DNA of 64,000 nucleotides. Source: Bacteroides faecalis. GTDB lineage: Bacteria; Bacteroidota; Bacteroidia; Bacteroidales; Bacteroidaceae. Location of the stretch: contig NZ_BHWB01000001.1 of the NCBI RefSeq assembly GCF_003865075.1, positions 558,001 to 622,000 on the forward strand. The letters run 5' to 3'. Shown here in pieces: positions 44,486-55,500 of the stretch. The translations under genes were made by a program, and so were the position numbers. Positions within the stretch are counted from its first letter, which is position 1. Each line of letters opens with the position of its first letter. The notes beneath the pieces are model-generated. The model was not told the origin of the DNA. It did not search any database and saw nothing but the letters and a program-made list of their open reading frames with translations.

Positions 44486-46279
44486 ATGAAGATAGAAGAT
44501 AAACTTGTAGCGTCCGTTATCAACGGACTGAAAGCACTTTACGGTCAGGAAGTGCCTGGGAAGATGGTACAGTTGCAAAAGACCAAGAAAGAATTTGAGG
44601 GACATCTGACATTAGTCGTATTCCCATTCTTGAAAATGTCAAGAAAAGGACCGGAGCAGACAGCTCAGGAAATAGGTGAATATTTAAAGGCAAATGAACC
44701 GGCTGTAGCAGCTTTTAATGTAATAAAAGGTTTTCTGAACCTGACTATTGCTTCAGCTACTTGGATTGAATTGCTTAATGGAATTCAAGCTGACGAACAA
44801 TATGGTTTGGTAAAGGCTACAGAAAACTCTCCGTTAGTAATGATTGAGTATTCTTCTCCGAATACGAACAAACCGCTACACTTGGGGCATGTACGTAATA
44901 ATCTTTTGGGAAATGCATTGGCCAATATTGTTGCTGCGAATGGTAATAAAGTTATCAAAACAAATATTGTGAACGATCGTGGAATCCATATTTGTAAATC
45001 TATGTTGGCATGGAAAAAATATGGAAATGGCGAGAATCCCGAAAATTCCGGCAAAAAAGGAGATCATCTGGTTGGTGATTATTATGTTTCTTTCGATAAA
45101 CACTATAAGGCAGAAATTGCGGAGTTAATGGCAAAAGGCATGACGAAAGAAGAGGCGGAAGCTGCTTCTCCATTAATGCAAGAGGCTCGTGAGATGCTTG
45201 TTAAGTGGGAGGCTGCCGATCCGGAAGTTCGTGCTTTGTGGACAATGATGAATAATTGGGTATATGCCGGATTTGATGAAACCTACAAAAAGATGGGCGT
45301 TAGCTTTGATAAAATATATTATGAATCCAATACATATCTTGAAGGGAAAGAGAAAGTAATGGAAGGTCTGGAGAAAGGTTTTTTCTTTAAAAAAGAAGAT
45401 GGTTCTGTCTGGGCTGACTTGACAGCAGAAGGATTGGATCATAAACTTCTTCTTCGTGGCGACGGAACATCTGTATATATGACTCAGGATATTGGTACTG
45501 CTAAACTTCGTTTTGCGGATTATCCGATTGATAAAATGATTTATGTTGTAGGTAATGAGCAGAATTATCATTTTCAGGTACTTTCTATCTTACTTGATAA
45601 ATTAGGTTTTGAATGGGGGAAGGGTTTGGTACACTTTTCTTATGGAATGGTAGAGTTACCAGAAGGTAAGATGAAATCTCGTGAAGGAACTGTAGTGGAT
45701 GCAGACGATTTAATGGAAGAAATGATTGCTACAGCAAAAGAAACATCAGAAGAACTTGGTAAATTAGATGGGCTGACAAAAGAAGAAGCAGACGATATTG
45801 CTCGTATCGTAGGTTTGGGAGCTTTGAAATATTTTATTCTTAAGGTAGATGCTCGCAAGAATATGACTTTCAATCCGAAGGAATCAATTGACTTTAATGG
45901 CAATACCGGGCCTTTTATTCAATATACTTATGCTCGTATTCAATCTGTACTTCGTAAAGCAGAAGAGTCGGGAATTGTGATTCCGAAAGAAATTCCTGCA
46001 GGTATTGAATTGAGTGAAAAGGAAGAAGGATTGATTCAAATGGTTGCAGATTTTGCTGCTACTGTGAAACAAGCTGGTGAAGATTATAGTCCTTCTATCA
46101 TTGCAAATTATACATATGACTTGGTAAAAGAGTATAATCAGTTTTATCATGATTTTAGTATTTTGCGTGAAGAAAATGAAGCGTTGAAAATCTTCCGTAT
46201 TGCTCTTTCTGTAAATGTTGCTAAGGTTGTTCGTCTAGGAATGGGTTTGTTGGGAATTGAGGTTCCTTCTAGAATGTAG
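44486..46279 (+). CDS. argS: Arginyl-tRNA synthetase
   Basis: 597 residues. The N-terminal Add-1 domain is followed by the HIGH-type motif SSPNTNKPLHLGHVRNN, the region NIVNDRGIHICKSMLAW, VYMTQDIGTAKLRF, HFQVLSILLDKLGF, and the KMSKS-like LPEGKMKSREG. The C-terminal anticodon-binding domain (FIQYTYARIQSVLRKA to LGMGLLGIEVPSRM) is complete. The ATG at 44486 is preferred because it gives MKIEDKLVASVINGL. It follows the HU terminator, with its -7 promoter element at 44457-44464. Confidence 0.97.
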   Translation: MKIEDKLVASVINGLKALYGQEVPGKMVQLQKTKKEFEGHLTLVVFPFLKMSRKGPEQTAQEIGEYLKANEPAVAAFNVIKGFLNLTIASATWIELLNGIQADEQYGLVKATENSPLVMIEYSSPNTNKPLHLGHVRNNLLGNALANIVAANGNKVIKTNIVNDRGIHICKSMLAWKKYGNGENPENSGKKGDHLVGDYYVSFDKHYKAEIAELMAKGMTKEEAEAASPLMQEAREMLVKWEAADPEVRALWTMMNNWVYAGFDETYKKMGVSFDKIYYESNTYLEGKEKVMEGLEKGFFFKKEDGSVWADLTAEGLDHKLLLRGDGTSVYMTQDIGTAKLRFADYPIDKMIYVVGNEQNYHFQVLSILLDKLGFEWGKGLVHFSYGMVELPEGKMKSREGTVVDADDLMEEMIATAKETSEELGKLDGLTKEEADDIARIVGLGALKYFILKVDARKNMTFNPKESIDFNGNTGPFIQYTYARIQSVLRKAEESGIVIPKEIPAGIELSEKEEGLIQMVADFAATVKQAGEDYSPSIIANYTYDLVKEYNQFYHDFSILREENEALKIFRIALSVNVAKVVRLGMGLLGIEVPSRM

Positions 46280-46308
46280 GTCAGTTCTCTGAACAAAAGA
46301 TACTTTTA

Positions 46309-46345
46309 CGGGGTTTCTTTAATAATATTTATTAAAGGAATCCCG
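46309..46345 (+). promoter_or_regulatory. Hairpin ending one base before the ltrA-like start codon
   Basis: CGGGGTTTCTTTAATAA (46309-46325) can pair with TTATTAAAGGAATCCCG (46329-46345) with two internal mismatches or G-T pairs and a short loop. The base before the ATG at 46347 is the only unpaired nucleotide in between. There is no T-run after it, so it is a poor terminator for argS. Its place over the ribosome entry region suggests translational control of the LtrA-like gene. Confidence 0.5.
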
Positions 46346-46346
46346 T

Positions 46347-47537
46347 ATGTTTTATTCCTCTCATCCTTTACTTCGGAATAGAAAAGTAAAAACTGCTTCA
46401 GTTTCTTATTCTGAATTGTTGTTTGACTTGATTTATGTGTTTTCTGTCACACAACTTTCTCATTATTTATTACACCATCTGACTTGGATTGGTCTGTTAC
46501 AAGAAACTGTGTTATGGTTTGCTGTTTGGATGCTATGGCAGCATACCATCTGGGTTACAAATTGGTTTGATCCGGATAATCGTCAAATTCGTATTCTTCT
46601 TTTTGTTAGTATGTTGATTGGCTTGTTGATGGCTGCTACTATTCCATATGCCTTTACTTATCGAGGACTTATTTTTGCTATTTGTTATGTCTTCATACAA
46701 GTGGGACGAACATTTTATGTTATCTATGTATTAGGCAAGCATCATCTTACGGCAAATTTTAGACGAATTATGGGGTGGTTTTGTATATCAGCTTTCTTTT
46801 GGATTACAGGAGCTATACTTGGAGGGGATTGGCAGATCTTTTTGTGGATAATAGCAGCTATTTGTGATTATACATCTCCAATGTTTGGATTTGCATTGCC
46901 ATATTTGGGACGTTCTGATAGTAGAAAGGAGTGGACAATTGAGGGACATCATTTATTAGAGCGGTGTCAATTGTTTGTAATTATAGCTTTTGGTGAAACA
47001 CTATTGATGACCGGCACTTCTTTGAGTGAAGTTGAAGAATGGACTCCTATAATAATTATCTCTGCGATCATTTCTTTTGTTGGAAGTTTGGCCATGTGGT
47101 GGGTTTATTTTGATGTAAGTAGTGAAGCTGGTAGTCGAAAAATACAAGAGGTAAAAGATCCGGGTAAATTGGGATTAATCTATAATGCTATACATATTGT
47201 GTTAGTAGGTGCATTAATAATCTGTGCGGTAGGCGATGAATTGATTGTGGCGCATCCAGAGCAAGAAATGGATACAGAAGTTGTTTTTGTACTGATTATT
47301 GGGCCGATAATCTATATTTTAGCAAATAGTGCTTATAAATATGTTACTTGTCGTATCATACCATTGTCTCATATAATTGCTATTGGAGTCTTGATCTTAT
47401 TGTTTTTGGGTGCTTATCATCTTTCTTTGTTGTTGATAAATATAATAATAACGTCAGTTTTTATCTTTATGATTGTTTGTGATGTATTATGTCCAAATAT
47501 AGGTGGTAAGATAAATGAAAAGAAAAATTGGTGTTAA
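46347..47537 (+). CDS. Low-temperature requirement protein A (LtrA)-family membrane protein
   Basis: 396 residues with about ten to eleven membrane helices. The family opening is clear: VSYSELLFDLIYVFSVTQLSHYL, then WMLWQHTIWVTNWFDPDN, and a mid-protein HHLLERCQLFVIIAFGETLL. LtrA was named for a Listeria low-temperature growth phenotype; its molecular function is unknown. A hairpin covers the region just before the start codon, and a 17-bp inverted repeat follows the stop. Confidence 0.9.
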   Translation: MFYSSHPLLRNRKVKTASVSYSELLFDLIYVFSVTQLSHYLLHHLTWIGLLQETVLWFAVWMLWQHTIWVTNWFDPDNRQIRILLFVSMLIGLLMAATIPYAFTYRGLIFAICYVFIQVGRTFYVIYVLGKHHLTANFRRIMGWFCISAFFWITGAILGGDWQIFLWIIAAICDYTSPMFGFALPYLGRSDSRKEWTIEGHHLLERCQLFVIIAFGETLLMTGTSLSEVEEWTPIIIISAIISFVGSLAMWWVYFDVSSEAGSRKIQEVKDPGKLGLIYNAIHIVLVGALIICAVGDELIVAHPEQEMDTEVVFVLIIGPIIYILANSAYKYVTCRIIPLSHIIAIGVLILLFLGAYHLSLLLINIIITSVFIFMIVCDVLCPNIGGKINEKKNWC

Positions 47538-47540
47538 AAA

Positions 47541-47596
47541 TAGACTGTCTCAAAATAAAGTCCAATTTTTTGTGAGCTCTATTTTGAGACAGTCTA
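47541..47596. terminator. 17-bp perfect inverted repeat between ltrA-like and LruC-like genes
   Basis: TAGACTGTCTCAAAATA at 47541-47557 is exactly complementary to 47580-47596, with a 22-nt spacer, between two convergent genes. It fits a bidirectional terminator, though a short mobile-element end or repeat is an alternative since the arm is unusually long and the T-tract short. Confidence 0.6.
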
Positions 47597-47617
47597 CTTT
47601 TATATTGTGAATATTCT

Positions 47618-49656
47618 CTATTTTGCTGTTATAACCTTTGACATGTTAGGAGACTGCCACCAAGTACTCTCCTTGGCTCCAAAACTGGATGCCCAAGCTT
47701 CAAACTTTGGATATGCTTCTTTAATGCTTGTTTTTTCAATTGGAATAAGGAAATCTTTTCCTTTTGTAGTTCCTATACTAACACCACTAAGTTGAAGTCC
47801 TGTTGGCAAATTCTCATCATTTACATAATATAGTCCTATTTCTGGATTAGATTTATCAAATTTATCATTGAAATATGAACGATCCATCTTCTGAGTTGGA
47901 GGGAATTTTACGATATGTGCTTCTTTGCCACGCTCTATATTGCTGGAAATGATAATAAAAGGATTTAAGTTGAATTTGCTGTAAATCTTTTCCCAATGTT
48001 CACTATTAAAGAAAGGTGTAAAGGCTTGTTCCGGTAATTTCTCCTTTACAATATCCATTGTGACTGTAAAAGTCTTATTCAAAGCAGTTTTTATATCATC
48101 AAATAGGATGATGGTTGGATAATCTTGTCCGGGTTCCAATTTTTGTCCTTCCATGAATTTAGAGGTAATTCCTTCGGATTCAATGGTAATTTTGACTATA
48201 TCGCTATTGGAAATGCCAGTGAGTTGGTATCCGAATCCATTTTGCGTTGTCGCACCGTTATGTTTAGGAACGAATGTATCTACTATCTTTTGTACTTTTC
48301 CAGTCAAGACATTTTTATAAATATCACGTTTATATTCTATAATCATATCATTCATGTCGTAGTCGCCTTTGGCTGGCCAGTAGTCTTCGAATGACAATAT
48401 ACCTCTGGAAGAAGTATATAGATCTCCAAGTGGTGCATCAGGCAGATCTTCTACACCATCAGTTTCAATGGACTTTCCATCAGAAAAATCAAGATAAAAG
48501 ACAGCATCGCCGAAATTTCCTTGTTTGGTATTATCAGTAGGTGCGAAGTTAGTAGCGTCTTCCATTCCAAAAACGACCACCTGTCCCGACTTGTCTTTTA
48601 GAGCTATAGTGCGGTGTTCGCCACTATTGTTCAGTTCACGAATAGAATAGAACGTACGTTTATTGTTGAGTATCTTGGAATTATTCCGGTCAAAGGAAGA
48701 GTCCAACATAAACCATGCGATACTTACTCCTGCAGGAAATTCATCTACAAATTCTGTTCCGTTCCAGTATTTCAATTCTACTCTATCACCTGTGTACATG
48801 CTACCAGCAGTACTACTCGAATTACATACTGTAGTTGATATACGTGGATAGGCAATAATTGGGGTGATATTAGAAGCATCAGTCGGCTTTTGATTAGTAG
48901 GATAAGTAAAGTATCCCACAGTATTCTGTTTTGTAGCTGTGCTGGTAAGCATAACCAACCCTATTTTGGTAGGCTTGACAATATTGATTTCTATATTTAC
49001 ATCATCTCCTACATATTGTGGATAAATATTTTCCATTTTGCACTTCCTCCTGGTTTGATGAACACTTCGCGGATGTCATACAAAAGTTGGTTCTCAATTT
49101 CTGTTGTTACAGGAGAAAGATAAGTTGGGCATCCTATTTTGGTCCAGTCACCTAAAATTTTGTATTTATCAGGATATTCGTAATTACTTTCCGTTATGCT
49201 TCTGATTTTATTGTTTGTACTTTTCAGGTTCTGCTTGAAAGTATCTTGATCAAAGGAAATCTTGCCATTCACAATTGGTATTTTGATTGGACTGATTGTT
49301 CCAATGAAGTCTGAATAAAGATATAATTCCGTAAGAAAAGACGGGATGGATATGTCACCATTGAAAGCGCCATTTTTGTCAGTACTTCCGCGATAAACCG
49401 GTTCTTCTTCTGTTTTTATGAGATTACCGTTTTCGTCTTCTGAAAGTGGATTTTTAGCATATAACTCAAAAACTACTTGATAGTTTTTAAAATCATAGGA
49501 TAAATCTACATTGCAATTAGAGGATGTTGTATATCCGAAGTATGTATCAACTGATTTAGTTTCCGGTGCTTGATACAAATCCTTCTCGATGCAACTGGAT
49601 AATGGAATTAAGCATATAATTCCGTAAATTACTGCTGTGATTTTTTTTGTTAGCAT
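47618..49656 (-). pseudogene. LruC/DUF4842-domain lipoprotein gene, apparently frameshifted
   Basis: Two adjacent frames look like one gene. The 5' frame (49656-49009, 215 residues) has a lipobox (IPLSSC) and a carboxypeptidase-regulatory-like beta domain (VVFELYAKNPLSEDENGNL, GSTDKNGAFNGDIS). It ends in KPGGSAKWKIFIHNM. The 3' frame (49036-47618, 472 residues) starts MENIYPQYVGDDVNIEI and continues with YFTYPTNQ, FEDYWPAKGDYDMNDMIIEY and the C-terminal LruC domain. Together they match the roughly 690 residues of intact family members. One missing base in the AAAA run near 49034-49041 would explain the change of frame. Alternatives are a sequencing error or two translationally coupled proteins. 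LruC-domain proteins are surface lipoproteins of unknown function in Bacteroidetes. Confidence 0.75.
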
Positions 49657-49794
49657 AATCGTTTGTTTGTTTGTTAAACTTGTATATTTAATGTTCCCAC
49701 TTCTTAGCTTACAAATATACGAATAATAGTGTAAATAAACAAAATATATTATATGTAAAATGCTAAAATTTAGTATTATAGATCGGTAGAAAGA

Positions 49795-49839
49795 AAAAAG
49801 GTCGGTAAACTGGACATCTCTAAGTTTACCGACCTTTTT
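49795..49839. terminator. Intrinsic terminator of topA
   Basis: A 16-bp perfect stem (49795-49810 with 49824-49839) carries a 13-nt loop. On the minus strand it is followed by a U-run, which places it directly after topA; A/T flanks also allow use from the other side. Confidence 0.85.
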
Positions 49840-49860
49840 ATAAGCATACTATTTCAAATT

Positions 49861-52290
49861 TTATTTCTTTTTGGCGGTGGTAGCTTTAGCCTTCGTTTGG
49901 GACTTTGCCTTTGCTTTAGGTTCATCTTTGGGGTTCTCTTTTACCTTTGCATTAGGTTTTACCTTTGGATTAGCAAGTGTCTCAGCTTCTTTCTCTTCCT
50001 GTATTTTAATAAGCCCCATACAACTTTCTAAATTCAGATCTTGTGGAACAATGTCTTTAGGAATCTTATAGTTTTTACCTTTATAAGTAATGTAAGGTCC
50101 ATAACGCCCGTTCAGAATCTCGAGCTCAGTTTCTTCTTCAAACTTCTTGATATGGCGTTCAGCTTCTTTCATACGTTTCTCTAAGATCAGTTGCTCTGCC
50201 TCTTCAAGTGTGATTTTCATCGGATCAAGTGTTTTCGGAAGTGATACATATACCTTATTATGTTGTATATAAGGGCCAAAACGACCTGCACCAACAGAAA
50301 CTGTTACTCCTTCATATTCACCAATAGTACGTGGTAATTTAAATAAATCGAGTGCCTCCTCCAATGTGATCGTCTCTAAGGATTGTCCCTTCTTCATTGC
50401 AGCGAAACGTGGTTTTTCTTCGTCATCCACTGTTCCTATCTGTACTACAGGTCCGAAACGGCCTATTTTTACAGAAACAGTTTTTCCCGTTCCCGGTTCT
50501 TCTCCCAAAATACGTTCTCCGACTTTGTGTTCTGTTTTAATAGACAACGTTTTTTCTACAGATGGATGAAATTGTTCATAGAAGTTTTTCATAATAGAAG
50601 TCCACTGTACATCTCCTTCTGCTATTTCGTCGAATTCTTTTTCTACGTTTGCAGTAAAGTTGTAATCTAGGATATCCGGAAAATATTCAGTAAGGAAATC
50701 GTTTACTACTGTTCCCGTATCTGTTGGGAAAAGCTTGGCCTTTTCTGTACCGGTAATTTCAGAGTTGGTCTCATCGTGAATTTGATTGTTTTTTAAAGTC
50801 AGTACATTGAAGGTACGTTTTTCGCCTTCTTTATTACCTTTTTCTACATATTCGCGCTGTTGAATGGTAGAAATGGTAGGAGCATAAGTAGAAGGACGTC
50901 CGATACCTAACTCTTCCAGCTTACGCACAAGGCTTGCTTCAGTATAGCGAGGTGGACGTTGAGTGAAACGTTCTGTTGCCATGATAGGACCTTGTTCCAA
51001 TTTCTGGCCTTTGGTTAAAGGGGGCAATAAATGACTTTCATCTTCTTGTTCATTATCATCATCATAAGATTCGCGATATACACGCAAAAAACCGTCAAAT
51101 TTGATTACCTCACCAGTTGCAGTAAAAAAGTCACTGCTATTAGTGATTGAAATATTAGCTGTCGTTTTTTCAAGTTCAGCATCGGCCATTTGTGAAGCAA
51201 TAGTACGCTTCCAGATTAAGCTGTATAGTTTTTTCTCTTGTGAACTACCTTCAATAGATTGGTGTTCCATATAGGTAGGACGAATTGCTTCGTGTGCCTC
51301 CTGAGCTCCTTTGGTCTTTGTTTCAAAATGGCGGGGGTGTACATAACGTTCACCCATCATTTGAATAATAGCTTCCTTGCTACTTGTAGTTGCATATTCC
51401 GATAGATTCACAGAGTCGGTACGCATATAAGTGATAAGTCCTGATTCATATAGGCGTTGTGCGATCATCATCGTTTGCGCTACTGTATAACCTAACTTGC
51501 GTGCAGCTTCCTGTTGCAGCGTAGAAGTAGTGAATGGAGCAGGAGGTGTTTTCTTTATTGGACGTGTGCTAATGTCATCAATAGTGAAAGTTGCCCCTTG
51601 ACAAACGTTGAGAAAAGCTTTTGCTTCTTCCTTCGTTTTGATGCGACGGGCTAACTCGGCTTTCATCTCAACCAGTTTCCCATCCGTATCCGGAACCAAA
51701 AAAATAGCAGTAACACGATAAGACGCTTCTGTTTTGAAAGCATGAATTTCTCGTTCGCGTTCTACAATCAGGCGGACAGCTACAGATTGTACACGCCCAG
51801 CGGATAAAGCAGGTTTTACTTTTCTCCAAAGTACAGGAGATAATTCGAAACCTACAATTCGGTCTAAGATCCTTCGTGCCTGTTGGGCATTCACGAGGTT
51901 CAGGTCAATATCACGTGGTTGTTCAATTGCTTTTAAAATAGCCGTCTTCGTAATTTCATGGAAGACGATTCGTTTAGTGTTTTCCGGTTTTAATTTTAAG
52001 ACTTCATACAGATGCCATGCAATAGCTTCTCCCTCGCGGTCCTCATCGGATGCGAGCCATACTGTTGTTGCATTTGCTGCCTCTGCTTTCAGCGTATTAA
52101 CCAGAGTCTTTTTGTCTGCCGGAATTTCGTAATCAGGATTGAAGTTCTTTTCTACGTCAATACTGAACTCTTTTTTCTTCAGATCGCGTATATGTCCGTA
52201 ACTTGAAAGGACTTTAAAATCTTTCCCAAGAAACTTCTCAATTGTTTTAGCTTTTGCCGGAGACTCGACAATGACAAGGTTTTTTTGCAT
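49861..52290 (-). CDS. topA: DNA topoisomerase I
   Basis: 809 residues from the ATG at 52290. The TOPRIM domain (NLVIVESPAKAKTIEKFLG, WLASDEDREGEAIAWHLYEVL) is followed by the gate domains with the active-site Tyr in GLITYMRTDSVNLS, ARRILDRIVGFELSPVLWRKV and GIGRPSTYAPTISTIQ. The C-terminus has several Topoisomerase C-repeats (GRFGPVVQIG, GRFGPYIQH, GRYGPYITYKGKNYKIPK) in place of tetra-cysteine zinc fingers, and a lysine/alanine-rich tail that could bind DNA. It relaxes negative supercoils. An in-frame extension to 52320 is not conserved in character. Confidence 0.96.
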   Translation of the reverse strand: MQKNLVIVESPAKAKTIEKFLGKDFKVLSSYGHIRDLKKKEFSIDVEKNFNPDYEIPADKKTLVNTLKAEAANATTVWLASDEDREGEAIAWHLYEVLKLKPENTKRIVFHEITKTAILKAIEQPRDIDLNLVNAQQARRILDRIVGFELSPVLWRKVKPALSAGRVQSVAVRLIVEREREIHAFKTEASYRVTAIFLVPDTDGKLVEMKAELARRIKTKEEAKAFLNVCQGATFTIDDISTRPIKKTPPAPFTTSTLQQEAARKLGYTVAQTMMIAQRLYESGLITYMRTDSVNLSEYATTSSKEAIIQMMGERYVHPRHFETKTKGAQEAHEAIRPTYMEHQSIEGSSQEKKLYSLIWKRTIASQMADAELEKTTANISITNSSDFFTATGEVIKFDGFLRVYRESYDDDNEQEDESHLLPPLTKGQKLEQGPIMATERFTQRPPRYTEASLVRKLEELGIGRPSTYAPTISTIQQREYVEKGNKEGEKRTFNVLTLKNNQIHDETNSEITGTEKAKLFPTDTGTVVNDFLTEYFPDILDYNFTANVEKEFDEIAEGDVQWTSIMKNFYEQFHPSVEKTLSIKTEHKVGERILGEEPGTGKTVSVKIGRFGPVVQIGTVDDEEKPRFAAMKKGQSLETITLEEALDLFKLPRTIGEYEGVTVSVGAGRFGPYIQHNKVYVSLPKTLDPMKITLEEAEQLILEKRMKEAERHIKKFEEETELEILNGRYGPYITYKGKNYKIPKDIVPQDLNLESCMGLIKIQEEKEAETLANPKVKPNAKVKENPKDEPKAKAKSQTKAKATTAKKK

Positions 52291-52540
52291 AATTATTTCT
52301 TTTATAATGGCTTGTACCATAATATTCGGAGCAAAAGTAAAAAAAAAGATTTTCCTTACCTTATATTATAAGGAGAAACTATTATTTTTTTAGAAAAAAG
52401 GAGGGAGTAATAAGAAATATTGTTGATTAGTGAAAGAGAAATAGGAAATTTCGACGATTTGAGAATAGATTTTAATATAATACATTTTTATTTAAAGAGA
52501 ATTCTTTATATTTACATCTCAAATATGATATTATTCACTT

Positions 52541-55500
52541 ATGATGAAAATACTATTTAAAATATACGTTTGTTTTTTACTACTTGTTAGTTGTATTCAA
52601 ATTGTTGAAGCTCAGACTACTTCCTATTATTATAAACAGTTGGGAATAAAAGAAGGACTCTCTCAATCAAGAGTACAGTGTATTTTGAATGATTACAGGG
52701 GGTATTTATGGATTGGTACAGAATCGGGATTGAATTGTTATGATCGTGATCATTTAAAACAGTATTTACATCAACCGGGCGATAATAAGACACTAGTTTC
52801 TAGTAATATTATTTTTATAGCCGAAGATTCCATTTGTAATCTTTGGGTGGGCACTACTGATGGTATTTGTCTGTATAACAGAGAAAATGATAATTTTACG
52901 ACTTTGATGAAAGATGGCAATCCCATATATATTGCTTCTTATCTGTTGGTTGAGGGAGGGATCATATTCGGAGGATCAGGAGCTATTTATAAATATGTAT
53001 ATGAGACCAAACAGTTAGAGCCAATGTATTATGCCCAAGATCCCGCTTTATATAATCCTTTTTGGGAGATGGTACGTTATGATGAAGATAATATCCTGCT
53101 AAATTCTCGTTGGCATGGAATTTATTCATTCAACATAGCAACTCGTGAATTTAATAAAGTCACAGCATTTAATCAGAAGAACTATACCAGCATTTACTTA
53201 GATTCTCATAAACGCTTATGGCTTAGCGCATATGGTAATGGTTTGTATTGTTATCAAAATGAAGAACTACTTAAACATTTTACGACACTCAATTCTCCTT
53301 TGACGTATGATGTAATTCATGATATCACAGAAAGAGATGACCAGCTTTGGGTGGCGACTGACGGGGGTGGAATTAATATGATTAATTTGAATGATTTTTC
53401 ATTCTCTAACATACAACAAACTGAGGGGGATATCCATTCATTTCCTGCTAATACAATTTATCGTTTGTATGTAGACCCAGTAGACAATATGTGGGCAGGA
53501 AGTATACGAAATGGTTTGATTGGTATTAAAAATGTATATGCCCGATCTTATGAATATGTACCATTCGGTAATTTGCATGGATTGAGTAATCGGACAATAA
53601 ATTGTTTTTTTCAGGATAGCGATGGGATTATTTGGATAGGAACAGATGGTGGTGGTATCAATCGTTTTGACGCAGTAACATCCACTTTTAAACATTACCC
53701 TTTCACTAAGTATGAAAAAATTGTTTCCATTGTTGAATATAATTCGGACGAGTTGTTGTTTTCCTCCTTTAATAAAGGACTTTATCTCTTTAATAAGCAT
53801 ACAGGACAGCATCATCCTTTTGTACTTATGAACAAGGAAATGAATGCTCAGACTTGTATTAATGGTTTTTCAGTCTACATCCAGCGAATATCGGAAAATA
53901 AGATTCTTTTTAGTGCACAACATGTATTTGTTTATGATATCCATACTCGGAAATTTACAATTGTAGCAACGATGGGAAAGGAATATGAGCGCACTTCTCC
54001 GGGAATAATTACTACGGTGGGAAATAAAACATATCTTACGGATTTGAAAAATATTTGTGTGTATGATGCTTCTGAAGAAACTTTTAAAACACTTTATCAG
54101 GGAGAGTATGTAATAAATGATGCTTGTATGGACCAGAATGGTACTTTCTGGTTAGCTACTGTCGGTGGGGTACTGCACTATGATCCTCGAACGGGAAAAA
54201 GTGGCTTTGTAGAAACTGGTTTATTTCAGGAAGCGACTTCTGTTATATCGGATAATCAAGGACGTATTTGGATCGGTACGCGGCGCCATCTATATGTATA
54301 TTCTTCATTGACTCAGAATTTTGTTATTTTGGATGAGGTAGATGGTGTTTTACCTAATGAATATCTTTTTAATGCTGCCCTTCTCGCGAAAAATGGAGAT
54401 ATATTGATGGGAGGAACTGAAGGGATGACTTTGATAGATCCTGCCATCCATTTTGAAGCGAATGTAAATTATACTATAGAACTATTGGATGTGTTATTAA
54501 ACGGTTTACCTGTTTCGTTGGAAGAAAAACAAAATGTCACTACTGAATCAATTAAAGTTCCATGGAATTTTTCTTCTCTTCAATTAAAAGTATTGCTAAA
54601 TGAAAATGATGTATTTCGTAAAAATAGATTTCGTTTTCATATCGAGGGGTATGAACAAGAATTGACACAGTCAAATTCTAATTCTTTGATTATAAATTAT
54701 CTTCCTATTGGGGAATATACAATAACAGCCTCTTATTATACCCGTAAAGGAGAGTGGGGGCCTAAACAGCAAATTCTTCATCTAATTGTTACCCCACCTT
54801 GGTGGAAAACGGATTGGTTCTACATGGGTTTAAGCATATTGTTTTGTTTGTTAGCTTATGGAGTTATGTATTCTTTTTATCGTAAAAAGAAAATCAAACA
54901 AAAACGTGAAATCATGCGATTGAAAAACAAGATGTATGAAGAAAAGATTAATTTTCTGACCAATATCAGTCACGAACTTCGTACCCCATTGACACTGATT
55001 TGTGCACCATTAAAACGTATACTTAATCATGAAACTGAAGAAAGTGATGTGAATAGGTTGTTGGTTTCGATTTATAAACAAGCACATCAGATGAAAGGTA
55101 TAATTGATATGGTACTAGATGTGAGAAAGTTGGAGGAGGGGAAAGAAATGTTACATATTCTACCACATTCTTTGAATGAGTGGGTACGTTCTGTGGGAGA
55201 TAAATTTACCTTTGAGTTTGAGTCTAAAGGAATTAAAATAGAATATAAGTTGGATGAAAAGATTAAGGAAGTTCCTTTTGACAAGAGTAAATGTGAATTT
55301 GTTCTTTCTAATTTCTTGATGAATGCATTGAAATTCAGTGAATCAGGTACTACTACCACTATTATTACCAGTCTTTCACCAGAAAAAGATTGGATCAGAG
55401 TGTCTGTACAAGATGAAGGCATGGGACTGACGTTAGTAGATATGAATTCTCTATTTTCTAATTTTTATCAAGGATCTCACGAAAAGGGTGGAAGTGGTAT

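Noticed and set aside
47541..47596. Reading the 17-bp inverted repeat as an insertion-sequence relic
   Set aside because: It sits between convergent genes and can form a stem as expected for a terminator. No transposase remnant or target duplication was seen, so I annotated it as a terminator with reduced confidence.
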